This document shows positions 20,787 to 29,922 of a DNA stretch of 64,000 nucleotides, piece by piece (positions within the stretch are counted from its first letter, which is position 1; each line of letters starts with the position of its first letter). Source of the stretch: Rheinheimera faecalis. Lineage in GTDB: Bacteria > Pseudomonadota > Gammaproteobacteria > Enterobacterales > Alteromonadaceae. Under the pieces are notes generated by a model. The model saw nothing but the letters and a program-made list of their open reading frames with translations. It had not been told where the DNA came from and did not search any database. Both the position numbers and the translations under genes were made by a program. The stretch is taken from positions 551,469 to 615,468 of the forward strand of contig NZ_JAJOYT010000002.1 in the NCBI RefSeq assembly GCF_021290965.1, in the 5' to 3' direction.

Positions 20787-21635
20787 ATGAAGTATTTGAG
20801 TGTCTGTTGTCTGGTATTGGTTTTAAGCGCTTGTAGCTCAAGGGAATCACCAGCACCCGTCACTACACTCAATGACATCAAAAATTACTACAAAAAACAT
20901 CCTCAAGGTGAAGTAGGTTCTGGCTACATGGTTCAGACCGGTGACACCTTATATTCCATCGCTTTTCGGGCTGGAATGGATTACCGGGAATTGGCACAAC
21001 TGAACAATATTGCCCCGCCATACCGCATTTTTGTAGGTCAATCGTTACAGTTTGGCAACAAGAAATATACATCCATCCGCGGTGAGCAGCGTATTTCTTC
21101 AGTTAAATTGCCAAAATCAACCAGCAGCGCCGTAAGAAATCCTTCACAAAGCCAAAGTAAATTAACAACTGCCAATAAAGCGGTTGCGCGCAACAATCAA
21201 ACGGGTTATGTTCGAAAGAAGACAGTAAAAGAAAATGCAACTGCAGCAGAAAATACAGTTTCCAGTTCTAAAGTTCGGTGGGCATGGCCAGTTCGTGGAC
21301 CTATATTGGCAGGCTTCTCCAATGCAGAACATGGTAACAAAGGCTTAGATATAGGAGGTAAAGCAGGAACTCCTATTAAAGCTGCAGCAGCAGGTGAAGT
21401 GGTTTACGCGGGTAACGCATTGCGAGGCTACGGCAATCTGGTGATTATCCGTCACAATGACGACTTCTTAAGTGCTTATGCTCATAACCGCAAATTATTG
21501 GTGAAAGAGCGTGATACTGTCGCAAGCGGACAAACTATAGCTGAAATGGGCAACACAGATGCAACCTCCGTCAGGCTGCACTTTGAAATCCGCTTCCGTG
21601 GTAAGTCTGTAGATCCAAAACGATATTTAAAATAA
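20787..21635 (+). CDS. nlpD: NlpD-type lipoprotein, amidase activator (LysM + degenerate LytM)
   Basis: A 282-residue outer-membrane lipoprotein: lipobox VLSAC (Cys16), a LysM peptidoglycan-binding domain at about 47-90 (VQTGDTLYSIAFRAGMDYRE), a low-complexity linker and a C-terminal M23/LytM domain. The metal ligands of active M23 peptidases are missing: the HxxxD position reads NKGLD and the HxH position reads RLH. This is the state of E. coli NlpD, which does not cut peptidoglycan but activates the amidase AmiC at the septum. It lies directly before rpoS, and rpoS promoters are often inside nlpD. Confidence 0.93.
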   Translation: MKYLSVCCLVLVLSACSSRESPAPVTTLNDIKNYYKKHPQGEVGSGYMVQTGDTLYSIAFRAGMDYRELAQLNNIAPPYRIFVGQSLQFGNKKYTSIRGEQRISSVKLPKSTSSAVRNPSQSQSKLTTANKAVARNNQTGYVRKKTVKENATAAENTVSSSKVRWAWPVRGPILAGFSNAEHGNKGLDIGGKAGTPIKAAAAGEVVYAGNALRGYGNLVIIRHNDDFLSAYAHNRKLLVKERDTVASGQTIAEMGNTDATSVRLHFEIRFRGKSVDPKRYLK

Positions 21636-21732
21636 TTACTAAAATAATAAAAATATCACCCGGAAGGGCGAAAAGGTAAGGAAACCGTGCAGTTCAGGTG
21701 ATACCCAAAGCTTGTAGAAGTGGGAGAAGGAA

Positions 21733-22731
21733 ATGGGCCATAAAGATGATGACGATGTAATCGAATTTAAAGAGGCTGAATTAACGGATGACGTTATTTT
21801 AGCAGATGACGATAACGCAGAACCCGATTTAGCAGCTTTAGCTGCGGAAGAAGACAATACCCCTGACGACGTTTTTACTGCCAATGATAGCCAGCGAGCT
21901 ATGGACGCCACTCAGATTTATCTGGGTGAAATTGGTTTTTCCCCTTTATTATCCGCCGAAGAAGAAGTGTATTTTTCCCGCCTTGCTCTCAAAGGCGATA
22001 AAGCCGCCCGTAAACGTATGATTGAAAGTAATTTACGTTTAGTGGTGAAAATTGCCCGTCGGTACATCAACCGTGGTTTAGCTTTGCTGGATCTGATTGA
22101 AGAGGGCAACTTAGGTTTGATCCGCGCTGTGGAAAAGTTTGACCCTGAACGTGGTTTCCGTTTTTCAACTTATGCCACCTGGTGGATCCGTCAAACCATA
22201 GAGCGGGCCATCATGAATCAAACCCGCACTATTCGTTTGCCTATTCATGTGGTGAAAGAGCTGAATATCTACCTGCGCGCAGCCCGTGAGTTATCTCAAC
22301 GACTGGATCATGAGCCAACGCCGGAAGAAATTGCAGCGGCATTAGACCGTCCTGTCGAAGAAGTACGCAAGATGTTGAAGCTGAATGAAAAAATTACCTC
22401 AGTGGATACCCCTGTTGCTGGATCTTCGGAAAAACAGCTGCTTGATGTGTTGGCAGATGAAAAAGAATTAGGCCCTGAAACTGAATTACAGGATGCTGAT
22501 ATCCGTCATCATCTGGTGATTTGGCTGGACGAGCTGAATGCAAAACAACGAGAAGTCTTAGCCCGCCGTTTTGGTTTGTTAGGCTATGAGCCTTCGACAT
22601 TGGAAGATGTAGGTAAAGAAATTGGTTTAACCCGTGAACGAGTGCGACAAATCCAAGTGGAGGCGCTACGCCGTCTGCGTGAAATCGTCACTCATCAGGG
22701 CCTGAATATCGAAACCTTATTTCAGGAATAA
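21733..22731 (+). CDS. rpoS: RNA polymerase sigma factor RpoS
   Basis: A 332-residue stationary-phase/general stress sigma factor. An acidic N-terminal extension (1-55) is followed by region 1.2 ([21 protein letters not shown]), region 2 ([47 protein letters not shown]), region 3 and region 4 ([27 protein letters not shown]). Length and the nlpD neighbour separate it from RpoD and RpoH. GGAGAAGGAA precedes the ATG. A REP-like palindrome follows. Confidence 0.96.
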   Translation: MGHKDDDDVIEFKEAELTDDVILADDDNAEPDLAALAAEEDNTPDDVFTANDSQRAMDATQIYLGEIGFSPLLSAEEEVYFSRLALKGDKAARKRMIESNLRLVVKIARRYINRGLALLDLIEEGNLGLIRAVEKFDPERGFRFSTYATWWIRQTIERAIMNQTRTIRLPIHVVKELNIYLRAARELSQRLDHEPTPEEIAAALDRPVEEVRKMLKLNEKITSVDTPVAGSSEKQLLDVLADEKELGPETELQDADIRHHLVIWLDELNAKQREVLARRFGLLGYEPSTLEDVGKEIGLTRERVRQIQVEALRRLREIVTHQGLNIETLFQE

Positions 22732-22737
22732 TGCAGC

Positions 22738-22762
22738 GGGTCAGAGCCTTGGCTCTGACCCC
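22738..22762. repeat. REP-like palindrome after rpoS
   Basis: GGGTCAGAGCC and GGCTCTGACCC form an 11-bp stem separated by TT, starting 6 bases after the rpoS stop. It is nearly identical to the palindrome after metH (43764-43793). Confidence 0.75.
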
Positions 22763-22883
22763 TTCAATTGGTGTTTAGGCTAAACTCCTGCAGTCCATTT
22801 TAATCCTCCATTTTAAATCTCAAGCCCCAACTTTTTCTGTATGTCATCAAGCTGTGACTCAAAGTGTAAGTTATAACCCGCAC

Positions 22884-22899
22884 TGGCATAACCCTTGCT
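22884..22899 (+). promoter_or_regulatory. Candidate sigma-54 promoter of the ATP-grasp operon
   Basis: TGGCATAACCCTTGCT fits the sigma-54 (-24/-12) consensus TGGCAC-N5-TTGCW, with GG and GC exactly 10 bases apart. It lies 78 bases before the first ATG of the operon. One mismatch (T for C in TGGCA[C]). Confidence 0.5.
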
Positions 22900-22976
22900 C
22901 CTTTCTGATACAGAACAAAAAAAGCAGGCCTTGAACTGATGTTGTTCGGGTCGTATCGGACGGGAAGGAGTCGCCA

Positions 22977-24428
22977 ATGGGTGCAAAAAGTTTTGGGCAC
23001 TATCAGCAAATCAGCCAGTGTTTTGATGAGCTGGTGCAGGCGGATGGACAAATACGACCACCAGCTGCGGCTATAGCACGTTTTATTGATCGCCACGGCT
23101 CTGCTGAGCTGATTCAAAGACAAGAGCAGTTAAATCAAACGATTAGCTCTATGGGCGTTTGTTTTACCTTGTATTCTGACGGCAATAATATCGACCGCTG
23201 CTGGCCTTTAGATGTAATGCCACGCACTATCCCAAGCTCAGAATGGCAAAAAACCAGTGCTGGCCTGAAACAACGTTTAGCTGCTTTAAACCTGTTTATT
23301 GACGACTTGTACCACGACCAGCGCATCCTTAAAGACGGCATAGTACCGGCGGATTTAGTGCTGGACTCCCGCAACTACCTTGCACCATGTAAGGGCATTT
23401 CGCCCCGTTATGGGGTATGGGCCAATATCTGCGGGACTGATTTGGTGCGTGATGGCTCTGGCAAATTTTTAGTGCTGGAAGATAACTTAAGAGTACCGTC
23501 CGGTGTGTCTTATATGCTGGAAAACCGCACTGTGATGAAGCGTGTATTTCCGGAATTATTTGCCGACTCCTTTATCTACCCTGTAGACGACTACCCACAT
23601 CAACTCTGGCGTATGTTGGCCTCTTTATCGCCTCGTCCAGGCGACGTGCCTTGCATAGTGCTGTTAACACCTGGTGTTTATAACTCAGCTTATTTTGAAC
23701 ACAGTTTTTTAGCTCAGCAAATGGGTGTAGAACTGGCCGAAAATACCGATTTACTGGTGCAGGACGATATTGTTTATTTAAAAACTCTGCATGGACTGCA
23801 ACGGGTTGATGTGATTTATCGTAGGGTGGACGATATTTTTATCGACCCACAAGCCTTCCGGCCCGATTCAGTTTTAGGCATTCCGGGTTTAATCAAAGCC
23901 TGGGCCAAAGGCAATGTGTCTATCGCTAACGCACCTGGCTCTGGTGTAGCCGACGATAAAGTGATTTACGCCTATGTGCCTGAAATCATCAATTATTATC
24001 TCGGCGAACAGCCGCTGATCGACAACGTTCCTACCTATTTGTGTCTGGATCCCAAACAACGTGAGTATGTATTGGCCAATCTGAATCAACTGGTAGTGAA
24101 ACCTGCCAATGAATCTGGTGGCTACGGCATTTTGATAGGCCCACGTTCCACCAAAGAAGAGCAACAACAAATGGCGGAAGCTATTAAAGCCAATCCGCGT
24201 AATTTTATTGCCCAGCCGACTCTGGCGTTATCCACGGCCCCAACTTTATGTGACGGTGTGCTGGAGCCACGGCATTTAGATTTACGGCCCTTTATTTTGC
24301 AGGGCAGAGATTTGTACTGCACCACAGGCGGTTTAAGCCGGGTGGCGCTGAAAAAAGGCTCTTTGGTGGTCAATTCGTCGCAAGGCGGCGGTAGCAAAGA
24401 CACCTGGATCATCAACGATGAGGTCTGA
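22977..24428 (+). CDS. Circularly permuted ATP-grasp protein (amidoligase-type)
   Basis: A 483-residue member of the DUF404/DUF407 circularly permuted ATP-grasp family, thought to form amide bonds in unknown peptides or small molecules. Likely active: the LEDN metal site (168-170 EDN), VIYRRVDD (282-286), NAPGSGVADDK, the ATP-grasp lysine strand LVVKP (373-376) and flexible loop ESGGYG (379-384) are all intact. It is the first gene of a four-gene operon with an alpha-E protein, a fused ATP-grasp/alpha-E protein and a transglutaminase. GGGAAGGAG precedes the ATG, and a sigma-54-like promoter lies upstream. The biochemical product of such operons is not known. Confidence 0.88.
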   Translation: MGAKSFGHYQQISQCFDELVQADGQIRPPAAAIARFIDRHGSAELIQRQEQLNQTISSMGVCFTLYSDGNNIDRCWPLDVMPRTIPSSEWQKTSAGLKQRLAALNLFIDDLYHDQRILKDGIVPADLVLDSRNYLAPCKGISPRYGVWANICGTDLVRDGSGKFLVLEDNLRVPSGVSYMLENRTVMKRVFPELFADSFIYPVDDYPHQLWRMLASLSPRPGDVPCIVLLTPGVYNSAYFEHSFLAQQMGVELAENTDLLVQDDIVYLKTLHGLQRVDVIYRRVDDIFIDPQAFRPDSVLGIPGLIKAWAKGNVSIANAPGSGVADDKVIYAYVPEIINYYLGEQPLIDNVPTYLCLDPKQREYVLANLNQLVVKPANESGGYGILIGPRSTKEEQQQMAEAIKANPRNFIAQPTLALSTAPTLCDGVLEPRHLDLRPFILQGRDLYCTTGGLSRVALKKGSLVVNSSQGGGSKDTWIINDEV

Positions 24429-24431
24429 TCT

Positions 24432-25391
24432 ATGTTATTAAAATCTTTGGATCATATATTCTGGTTAGGCCGTTATCTGGAGCGTTTGGATGACACGGCC
24501 CGCTTAATTAATGCCACCAGTCATTTGCTGATCGACAGTCACAAAGACAGTCAGTTCAGCTGGCCCTTGTTGTTGGATGTACTGGGACAGAATGGCGCTG
24601 AACTCTTAAGTCAGTTACCACCAAGTGATTTGACGGTAGAGCAGCAGGTGATGGGCTTTTTAATTACCGATGCCGAAAGTGAAGTCTCTATCCGTTCTGC
24701 TTGCAGCGCATTAAAACAAAATGCCAGAACAGTACGACAGCTGATCCCCCGAGATATGTGGGAAGAGCTGAATTCACTGGATTTGTTTTTACAGGAGCAT
24801 TGCCAGCAGTTACAAGGCCGTCAGCACAGATACCGCTTAATGACGGAGGTCAGCCGCCGTTGTCAGATGGTAGTGGGGGTGCTGGACGGCACTATGCTGC
24901 GTAGCGACGCCTTTGATTTATTTAATATTGGCAGGCATGTAGAGCGGGCTGATATGACGACCCGTATTATGGATGTGATGGTATTGCAGCAGCTGCAGCC
25001 GACGGATATTAAAAGACCACGTTTTCGCTGGACTTCTATTCTGAATGCTTTGGGTGGCGTAGAGTCGTACCACTATTATCTGGCGCACCAAAACACCGAA
25101 GTGGATGCGGTGGATTATTTGCTGACCTACGCTGACTTTCCGCGCTCCATTGCGTATTGTTTGCATAGAGTGGCTGCATCAGCCAAAGCTTTGCCTCATA
25201 GTGCTGCTATATTGCAACGGGTCTGGCAGCTGCAGGACTTGTTAAAAACACAAAACTTATCAGAATTGACCACAGGTCAGCTGCATCAGCTGATTGACCA
25301 ATTTCAAACAGGGATTATTGAATTGCATCAGGTGATTAGCACGCCAAAACTTGAATTCTCCACAGATCTCAGCCAGCAAATGTCGGCCTGA
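24432..25391 (+). CDS. Alpha-E domain protein (DUF403)
   Basis: A 319-residue all-alpha protein of the alpha-E family, always found with circularly permuted ATP-grasp proteins. Family signatures are the N-terminal DHIFWLGRYLERLDDTARLI, the FNIGRHVERADMTTRIMD repeat of the same pattern, and DFPRSIAYCLHRV near the C-terminus. Two conserved RxxER-type helices suggest acidic/basic active or binding surfaces, but no activity is established. It starts 3 bp after the ATP-grasp gene and ends on the ATG of the next gene (TGATG), so translation is coupled. Confidence 0.88.
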   Translation: MLLKSLDHIFWLGRYLERLDDTARLINATSHLLIDSHKDSQFSWPLLLDVLGQNGAELLSQLPPSDLTVEQQVMGFLITDAESEVSIRSACSALKQNARTVRQLIPRDMWEELNSLDLFLQEHCQQLQGRQHRYRLMTEVSRRCQMVVGVLDGTMLRSDAFDLFNIGRHVERADMTTRIMDVMVLQQLQPTDIKRPRFRWTSILNALGGVESYHYYLAHQNTEVDAVDYLLTYADFPRSIAYCLHRVAASAKALPHSAAILQRVWQLQDLLKTQNLSELTTGQLHQLIDQFQTGIIELHQVISTPKLEFSTDLSQQMSA

Positions 25392-27868
25392 TGATGACTG
25401 TGGAAAGTCAGGAGTTGGGCGAGCAACTAAGATGGACTGATTTGCCGCAGTGGCAGCAGTTACAGCTCTGGTGGCAGCAGCAAAGCCAGCAGCATTTAGT
25501 GCAGCTGCATACGGATTTGCAACATCAGCTGCGGGAAAACGGTGCTACTTTTGATCCCTGGCTGGAGCAACAACGTCAGCTGGATTTAATGCCATGGCTG
25601 GTGAGTGATAAAGAGTGGCAAGAGTTGCAGGCTGGTGTAAAGCAGCGCCAATTGTTGCTCTCAATGGTATTGCAGGATTTGTACGGCCCTCAGCTTCTGA
25701 TCCAGCAGGGGCTATTGCCTGCTGAACTTATTTTCCAGAACAAAAACTATCTGTTGCCTTGTCATCAGTTGGTACCCACTCATCAGCAGTGGCTGAGTTT
25801 GTTGGCGGTGGATATTGGTCGCGATGCCGCAGGTCAGTTTTGTGTCTATGCCGATCAGAGTCAGATGCCGGCTGGGCTGGGTTTTGTATTAGAGCACAGG
25901 CTGGCGTTTAACCACTGTATTGGTGAGCTGAATCACAGTATTGGCAAAAGCCAGCTGGCCGGGTTTTTCCGTAAATTGCAGCTGGTGTTTGCGCAGGGCA
26001 CCGGCCATACGGCCGAAGGGCGACGACCGCGTTGTGGTTTATTAACTCATGGCAAACGCGACGCCGCCTATTTTGAACATGCCTTTTTAGCCAATTATTT
26101 AGATATAGCCTTGATGCACAGCGCCGATCTGATGTTTAAAGATGGTGCTTTGTGGCTAAAAACAGTCACGGGTTTGCAGCAGGTCGACAGCCTGATGCGC
26201 TATTTACCTGATGCCCGTTGTGATGCGCTGGAGCTGGACCCAGACTCCACAGGCACTGCAGGTTTATTGCAAAGTATTCGGCAGCAGCAGCTGTTTTGCG
26301 CCAATCCGCCAGGAGCTGCTTTATTGGACTCCGGTGTGTTATTGCCCTTTTTACCTGCGCTTTGTCGTGCCCTTTTAAATGAAGAATTGCAATTGCCCAC
26401 TACTGCGGCTTTTTGGTGTGGCCAACCTGAGCAGTTGCAACAGGTTTTATCTGATGCAAGCCAGTACAGATTCCGCAGAATTGATACAGCCCAAAGCTGG
26501 CTTTGGACTGAACTGGACGTACAGCAACAACAAGATTTACAGCAGCAATTAGCGACTTGTCCTGAGCTTTTTATTGCTATCCGCTTGCTGCCCTTAAGCT
26601 CTGTACCTTGTTGGAACTCGACTCAAGGCAAGCATCAGCAGTATGGCGTGTTGCGTTTATTTGGTTTGTTATCGGATCAGCATAGTCCGGCTGTGATGCC
26701 AGGAGCTTTGGCCCGTATCAGCCCTGATGCTCAAAGCCTGCAGCATCAGTACAGTATGGGTTTTGTCGCCAAAGATGTCTGGGTGCTGGCCGATCAGGAT
26801 CACGCGGTCAGCCTGCTGCAAAATACCCAAAAACGCATTTTGTTATCCCGTCATAGTGGCTTGTTGCCAAGCCGTGTTGCCGATCATTTATTCTGGCTGG
26901 GCCGTTATAACGAGCGGCTGAATTTAGTCTGTCGGGCTTTACGTTACACAGTGCCGCTTTTAACCAGTTTCCAGGTGACTGCTGGTCAACAAGATGATAG
27001 CAGAGCTTTAGTACGGTTTTGCTTGCAGGCCAATGGCACTTTGCCAGACAGCGCAGCTTTGAGTTCATTGCAGCAGACCAGCGCCTTGCAGCAGGCCTTA
27101 AGTGAACTCTTTTCACTGCAGCATCCGGCCGGTTTGGCGCAGGTGCTGAAAAATTTATTGTTTAATGCGCAGTCGGTGCGGGAATACTTCAGCGAAGACA
27201 CCTGGTATGTGCTGGATAAATTACAGCTGGCGCTGACGCAATGGCCGAATCCACTGAACTGGCAGCAGCCGCAGCAAATGGTGCGTTTACTGGATGAAGT
27301 CATATTGTTACAGACCGCTATTTATGGTCTGAATAACGAAACCATGAGCCGCACTCAAACCCTGAGGTTTATGGATTTAGGCCAGCATATGGAAAGGGCG
27401 TTACAAAGTGTCACTCTGCTGCAGGAAGTTTTTGTATTTGATCAGGGCAGGAATTGCAGTGCTTCGTTGATGGAGTCTGTTTTGCGTATGACAGATACCT
27501 TGATGACCTACAGGCGCCGTTATAAAACCGAGCTGCACCCGCTGGCAGTGATTGATTTGCTGCTACTGGATGACAGCACGCCACGTTCTGTGGGTTATCA
27601 GTGCGCCCGTCTTGCCAGTCAAATTCAGCAACTGCCTAAACCTGGTGCTGCTGTGGTGCTGAGCCGTGAACAAAAACTGGCAGTGGAGCTGGTGTCTTTA
27701 CTGCAACTTGCTGAACCAGAACAACTCTTTGATGATCAGTTGCAGGCAACACCAGAGCTGAGTCGTTTATTACAGCAGTTGCATGCTGTGCTTCGGCAAT
27801 TGTCCGACAGCATTACTCTATCGTATTTCAGCCATGCGGAAGCGGGCAAATCCTGGCAGAGTTTTTAA
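25391..27868 (+). CDS. Fused ATP-grasp-like/alpha-E protein with degenerate ATP-grasp half
   Basis: An 825-residue fusion: residues about 40-470 correspond to the ATP-grasp protein of gene 22977 and 485-815 to alpha-E (SRVADHLFWLGRYNERLNLV; FMDLGQHMERALQSVT; STPRSVGYQCARL). The ATP-grasp half has lost key positions that the separate paralogue keeps: EDN reads ADQ (154-156), RRVDD reads MRYLPDA (269-275), and the VVKP/SGGYG region reads FRRIDTAQSW. It is therefore probably a scaffold or regulatory pseudo-enzyme, with the alpha-E half intact. It is very rich in Gln and Leu. An ERIC-like element follows and splits it from the transglutaminase gene. Confidence 0.83.
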   Translation: MMTVESQELGEQLRWTDLPQWQQLQLWWQQQSQQHLVQLHTDLQHQLRENGATFDPWLEQQRQLDLMPWLVSDKEWQELQAGVKQRQLLLSMVLQDLYGPQLLIQQGLLPAELIFQNKNYLLPCHQLVPTHQQWLSLLAVDIGRDAAGQFCVYADQSQMPAGLGFVLEHRLAFNHCIGELNHSIGKSQLAGFFRKLQLVFAQGTGHTAEGRRPRCGLLTHGKRDAAYFEHAFLANYLDIALMHSADLMFKDGALWLKTVTGLQQVDSLMRYLPDARCDALELDPDSTGTAGLLQSIRQQQLFCANPPGAALLDSGVLLPFLPALCRALLNEELQLPTTAAFWCGQPEQLQQVLSDASQYRFRRIDTAQSWLWTELDVQQQQDLQQQLATCPELFIAIRLLPLSSVPCWNSTQGKHQQYGVLRLFGLLSDQHSPAVMPGALARISPDAQSLQHQYSMGFVAKDVWVLADQDHAVSLLQNTQKRILLSRHSGLLPSRVADHLFWLGRYNERLNLVCRALRYTVPLLTSFQVTAGQQDDSRALVRFCLQANGTLPDSAALSSLQQTSALQQALSELFSLQHPAGLAQVLKNLLFNAQSVREYFSEDTWYVLDKLQLALTQWPNPLNWQQPQQMVRLLDEVILLQTAIYGLNNETMSRTQTLRFMDLGQHMERALQSVTLLQEVFVFDQGRNCSASLMESVLRMTDTLMTYRRRYKTELHPLAVIDLLLLDDSTPRSVGYQCARLASQIQQLPKPGAAVVLSREQKLAVELVSLLQLAEPEQLFDDQLQATPELSRLLQQLHAVLRQLSDSITLSYFSHAEAGKSWQSF

Positions 27869-27869
27869 T

Positions 27870-27996
27870 GGCCCCCGTCGTACTTGAAGCCGCAGCATTG
27901 TTACCTGCGCGCGCTCGCCCCAGTCACATAGGACTACTATGCTCCTGGGGTCTCGCACGCTTGTCGCCGCGCTGCAATTTCAATTACTTTGGGGGC
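27870..27996 (-). repeat. ERIC-like intergenic repeat 2 (inside the ATP-grasp operon)
   Basis: About 127 bp, the usual ERIC length. Left end CCCCCGTCGTACTTGAAGCC, right end TTCAATTACTTTGGGGGC, and a central CGCTCGCCCCAGTCACATAG plus CTCCTGGGGTCTCGCACGC, which is the reverse complement of the ERIC core. It matches repeat 1 (10554-10676) in the opposite orientation. It begins 1-2 bases after the stop of the preceding gene and ends about 26 bases before the transglutaminase ATG. Confidence 0.85.
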
Positions 27997-28022
27997 GGAG
28001 CAATAGCAATAGGGCCGAAAAT

Positions 28023-28904
28023 ATGAAGTACCAGATCCGTCACCTGACCCGTTATTGTTATCAGCATCCTGTAGCCAACAGTTACAATCTGGCTTGTTTG
28101 CAGCCACGGCAATTGCCGACACAGGAGCTGTGCAGTTTCAACTTAGAGGTTTTACCCACTGCTTCTTCTGTTTATGCCAGAACAGATACCTTTGGTAATA
28201 CCCAGCATTTTATCCACTTGCAGCCGCCGCATCAGCAACTGGCAGTGACCGCTTACTCTGTGGTTGAAGTTTTGCCACGCCAGCAGAGTCTGGCTTTGGA
28301 TTTAACTCAGCCCTGGCCACAAGTGGCGGCTTTTTTCCGCCAGCAACAAGGTTATTCGCCAGATCAACTCAAGGCACTGTTGTGCACTGGTCCAAGCCGG
28401 ATGATCCCAGTGCTTGATGAAACAAAGGCATTGATCCAGAGCATAGCTGACCCGACTTTGACTGTATTACAGCTGGCGCAACAACTGACAGATCTGATTT
28501 TTCACCAGTTTGAATACGACCCTGAATTTAGCTCAGTCGTCACTCCTGTATCCGAAGTGCTGCTGCATAAAAAAGGAGTCTGTCAGGATTTCGCCCAACT
28601 GGCAGTCAGCTGTCTGCGCGCCTTAGGTATTCCCAGTCGTTATGTCAGTGGGTATCTGGAAACCTCACCACCAGAAGGTCAGCCACGTTTAATAGGAGCT
28701 GATGCCTCTCATGCCTGGTTTGCCGTGTACGATCCAGAATTGGGTTGGGTCGATTTTGATCCCACCAATAACCTGATGCCGGCAGAACGTCATATCACCT
28801 TAGCTTATGGCCGCGACTATGCCGATGTAGTGCCACTGAAAGGCTTGCTGCAGGGCCATGGTGTGCATCAGTTAGAAGTGGAAGTGGATGTAGTGCCGAT
28901 TTGA
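28023..28904 (+). CDS. Transglutaminase-like cysteine protease family protein
   Basis: A 293-residue cytoplasmic protein with a bacterial transglutaminase N-terminal domain (1-90: YQIRHLTRYCYQHPVANSYN) and a transglutaminase/peptidase core with the Cys-His-Asp triad: KKGVCQDFAQLAVSCLRALG, DASHAWFAVYDP and WVDFDPTNN. In this operon type it is thought to cut or transfer the amide made by the ATP-grasp partner. A longer in-frame start at 27939 lies inside the ERIC-like repeat and is rejected; ATG 28023 opens the conserved N-terminus. The 3' end overlaps the converging AraC-type gene by 37 bp. Confidence 0.9.
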   Translation: MKYQIRHLTRYCYQHPVANSYNLACLQPRQLPTQELCSFNLEVLPTASSVYARTDTFGNTQHFIHLQPPHQQLAVTAYSVVEVLPRQQSLALDLTQPWPQVAAFFRQQQGYSPDQLKALLCTGPSRMIPVLDETKALIQSIADPTLTVLQLAQQLTDLIFHQFEYDPEFSSVVTPVSEVLLHKKGVCQDFAQLAVSCLRALGIPSRYVSGYLETSPPEGQPRLIGADASHAWFAVYDPELGWVDFDPTNNLMPAERHITLAYGRDYADVVPLKGLLQGHGVHQLEVEVDVVPI

Positions 28905-29785
28905 ACTGCGCTGGTTCTGCCTTGTGCTGTATCTTTTTGCGGAGTCAAACCAAACATCCTGCTGTATTCACGGGTAAATTGCGGCACGCTTTCGTAGCCT
29001 ACCGCAAAAGCTGCGCTGCCGGCTTTTAAGCCTTCAGCACGCATTAAACGCCGTGCTTCTATTAACCGTAATTGTTTTTGAAATTGCAGCGGTGACAACG
29101 AAGTCACAGCGCGAAAGTGCTGATAAAAGGATGAAGGGCTCATGCCTGCAATGGCAGCCAGTTGCTCCATCTGCAGTGGCTGACGAAAATCGGCTCTGAG
29201 TACAGCCACAGCTTTGGCTATTTGTCGGATATGGCTGTCTTGATAGCCAAGCCGCTGAATGGCAGCACCATGGCGTCCAGCTAACAACCAGTAATGCATC
29301 TCCCGCACCAGTTGTTTGTGCAGCACAGGCACTGATTCAGGTCTGTCTAACAAGTTCATCAGCCGCAAAGCTGCATCTGCCACTTGCTGCTCGGTAGGTT
29401 CAACCTGCACCGAATGCTTTGTACTTTCTCTGGGCTGCGCCATTTGTTCCGTCAGCTCAGCAATCACACTCAAATCCAAATCCAGTACCAGCGAGATATA
29501 AGGGGCGTCCAGGCTTGCTTCGGTAATTTGACTGATAGTTGGTACATCGGCACTGATCAACAAAGAATCACCGGCACTAAAGTCAAATACTTCTGAGCCC
29601 ATCACCACTTGTTTTTTGCCCTGCAGGACCAGGCAAACCAGTGGGCGCGAGATTGCATATTCGAGCCCGCTTGGGGTATTCGAACGGATAGTGGTCAGGC
29701 CGGCAATGGGCGTTTGTGCAAGACCATTTGGGTTGGCATAAGCCTCCACATAACGGCGCACAGTGTTCAATAGCGTATCTTTCAT
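28868..29785 (-). CDS. AraC family transcriptional regulator
   Basis: A 305-residue regulator with an N-terminal AraC_N/cupin-like sensor domain (about 20-170: RPLVCLVLQGKKQVVMGSE, FSAGDSLLISADVPT) and a C-terminal double HTH domain (about 195-290: LQMEQLAAIAGMSPSSFYQHFRAVTSLSPLQ; AAFAVGYESVPQFTREYSRMFG). It lies head-to-head with an SDR dehydrogenase gene 137 bp away, the classical arrangement of a regulator and its target. Inducer unknown, though the AraC_N subfamily often senses aldehydes or alcohols. Confidence 0.9.
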   Translation of the reverse strand: MKDTLLNTVRRYVEAYANPNGLAQTPIAGLTTIRSNTPSGLEYAISRPLVCLVLQGKKQVVMGSEVFDFSAGDSLLISADVPTISQITEASLDAPYISLVLDLDLSVIAELTEQMAQPRESTKHSVQVEPTEQQVADAALRLMNLLDRPESVPVLHKQLVREMHYWLLAGRHGAAIQRLGYQDSHIRQIAKAVAVLRADFRQPLQMEQLAAIAGMSPSSFYQHFRAVTSLSPLQFQKQLRLIEARRLMRAEGLKAGSAAFAVGYESVPQFTREYSRMFGLTPQKDTAQGRTSAVQIGTTSTSTSN

Positions 29786-29922
29786 GGCTGATACTCTAGG
29801 CTACCAGAATTAATCTTCGCAAGAGCTTTGGAGAATTGAGCAAAAAATGCGGATCTTCGGGTAAAGACCCTTCAGCAGCTTTTCTTTAGCATGCTCTGGT
29901 CTTAAACCACAGGAGAAAACGC

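Noticed and set aside
27939..28022. Longer N-terminus for the transglutaminase
   Set aside because: These bases lie in the ERIC-like element and the spacer; the conserved protein starts at ATG 28023.
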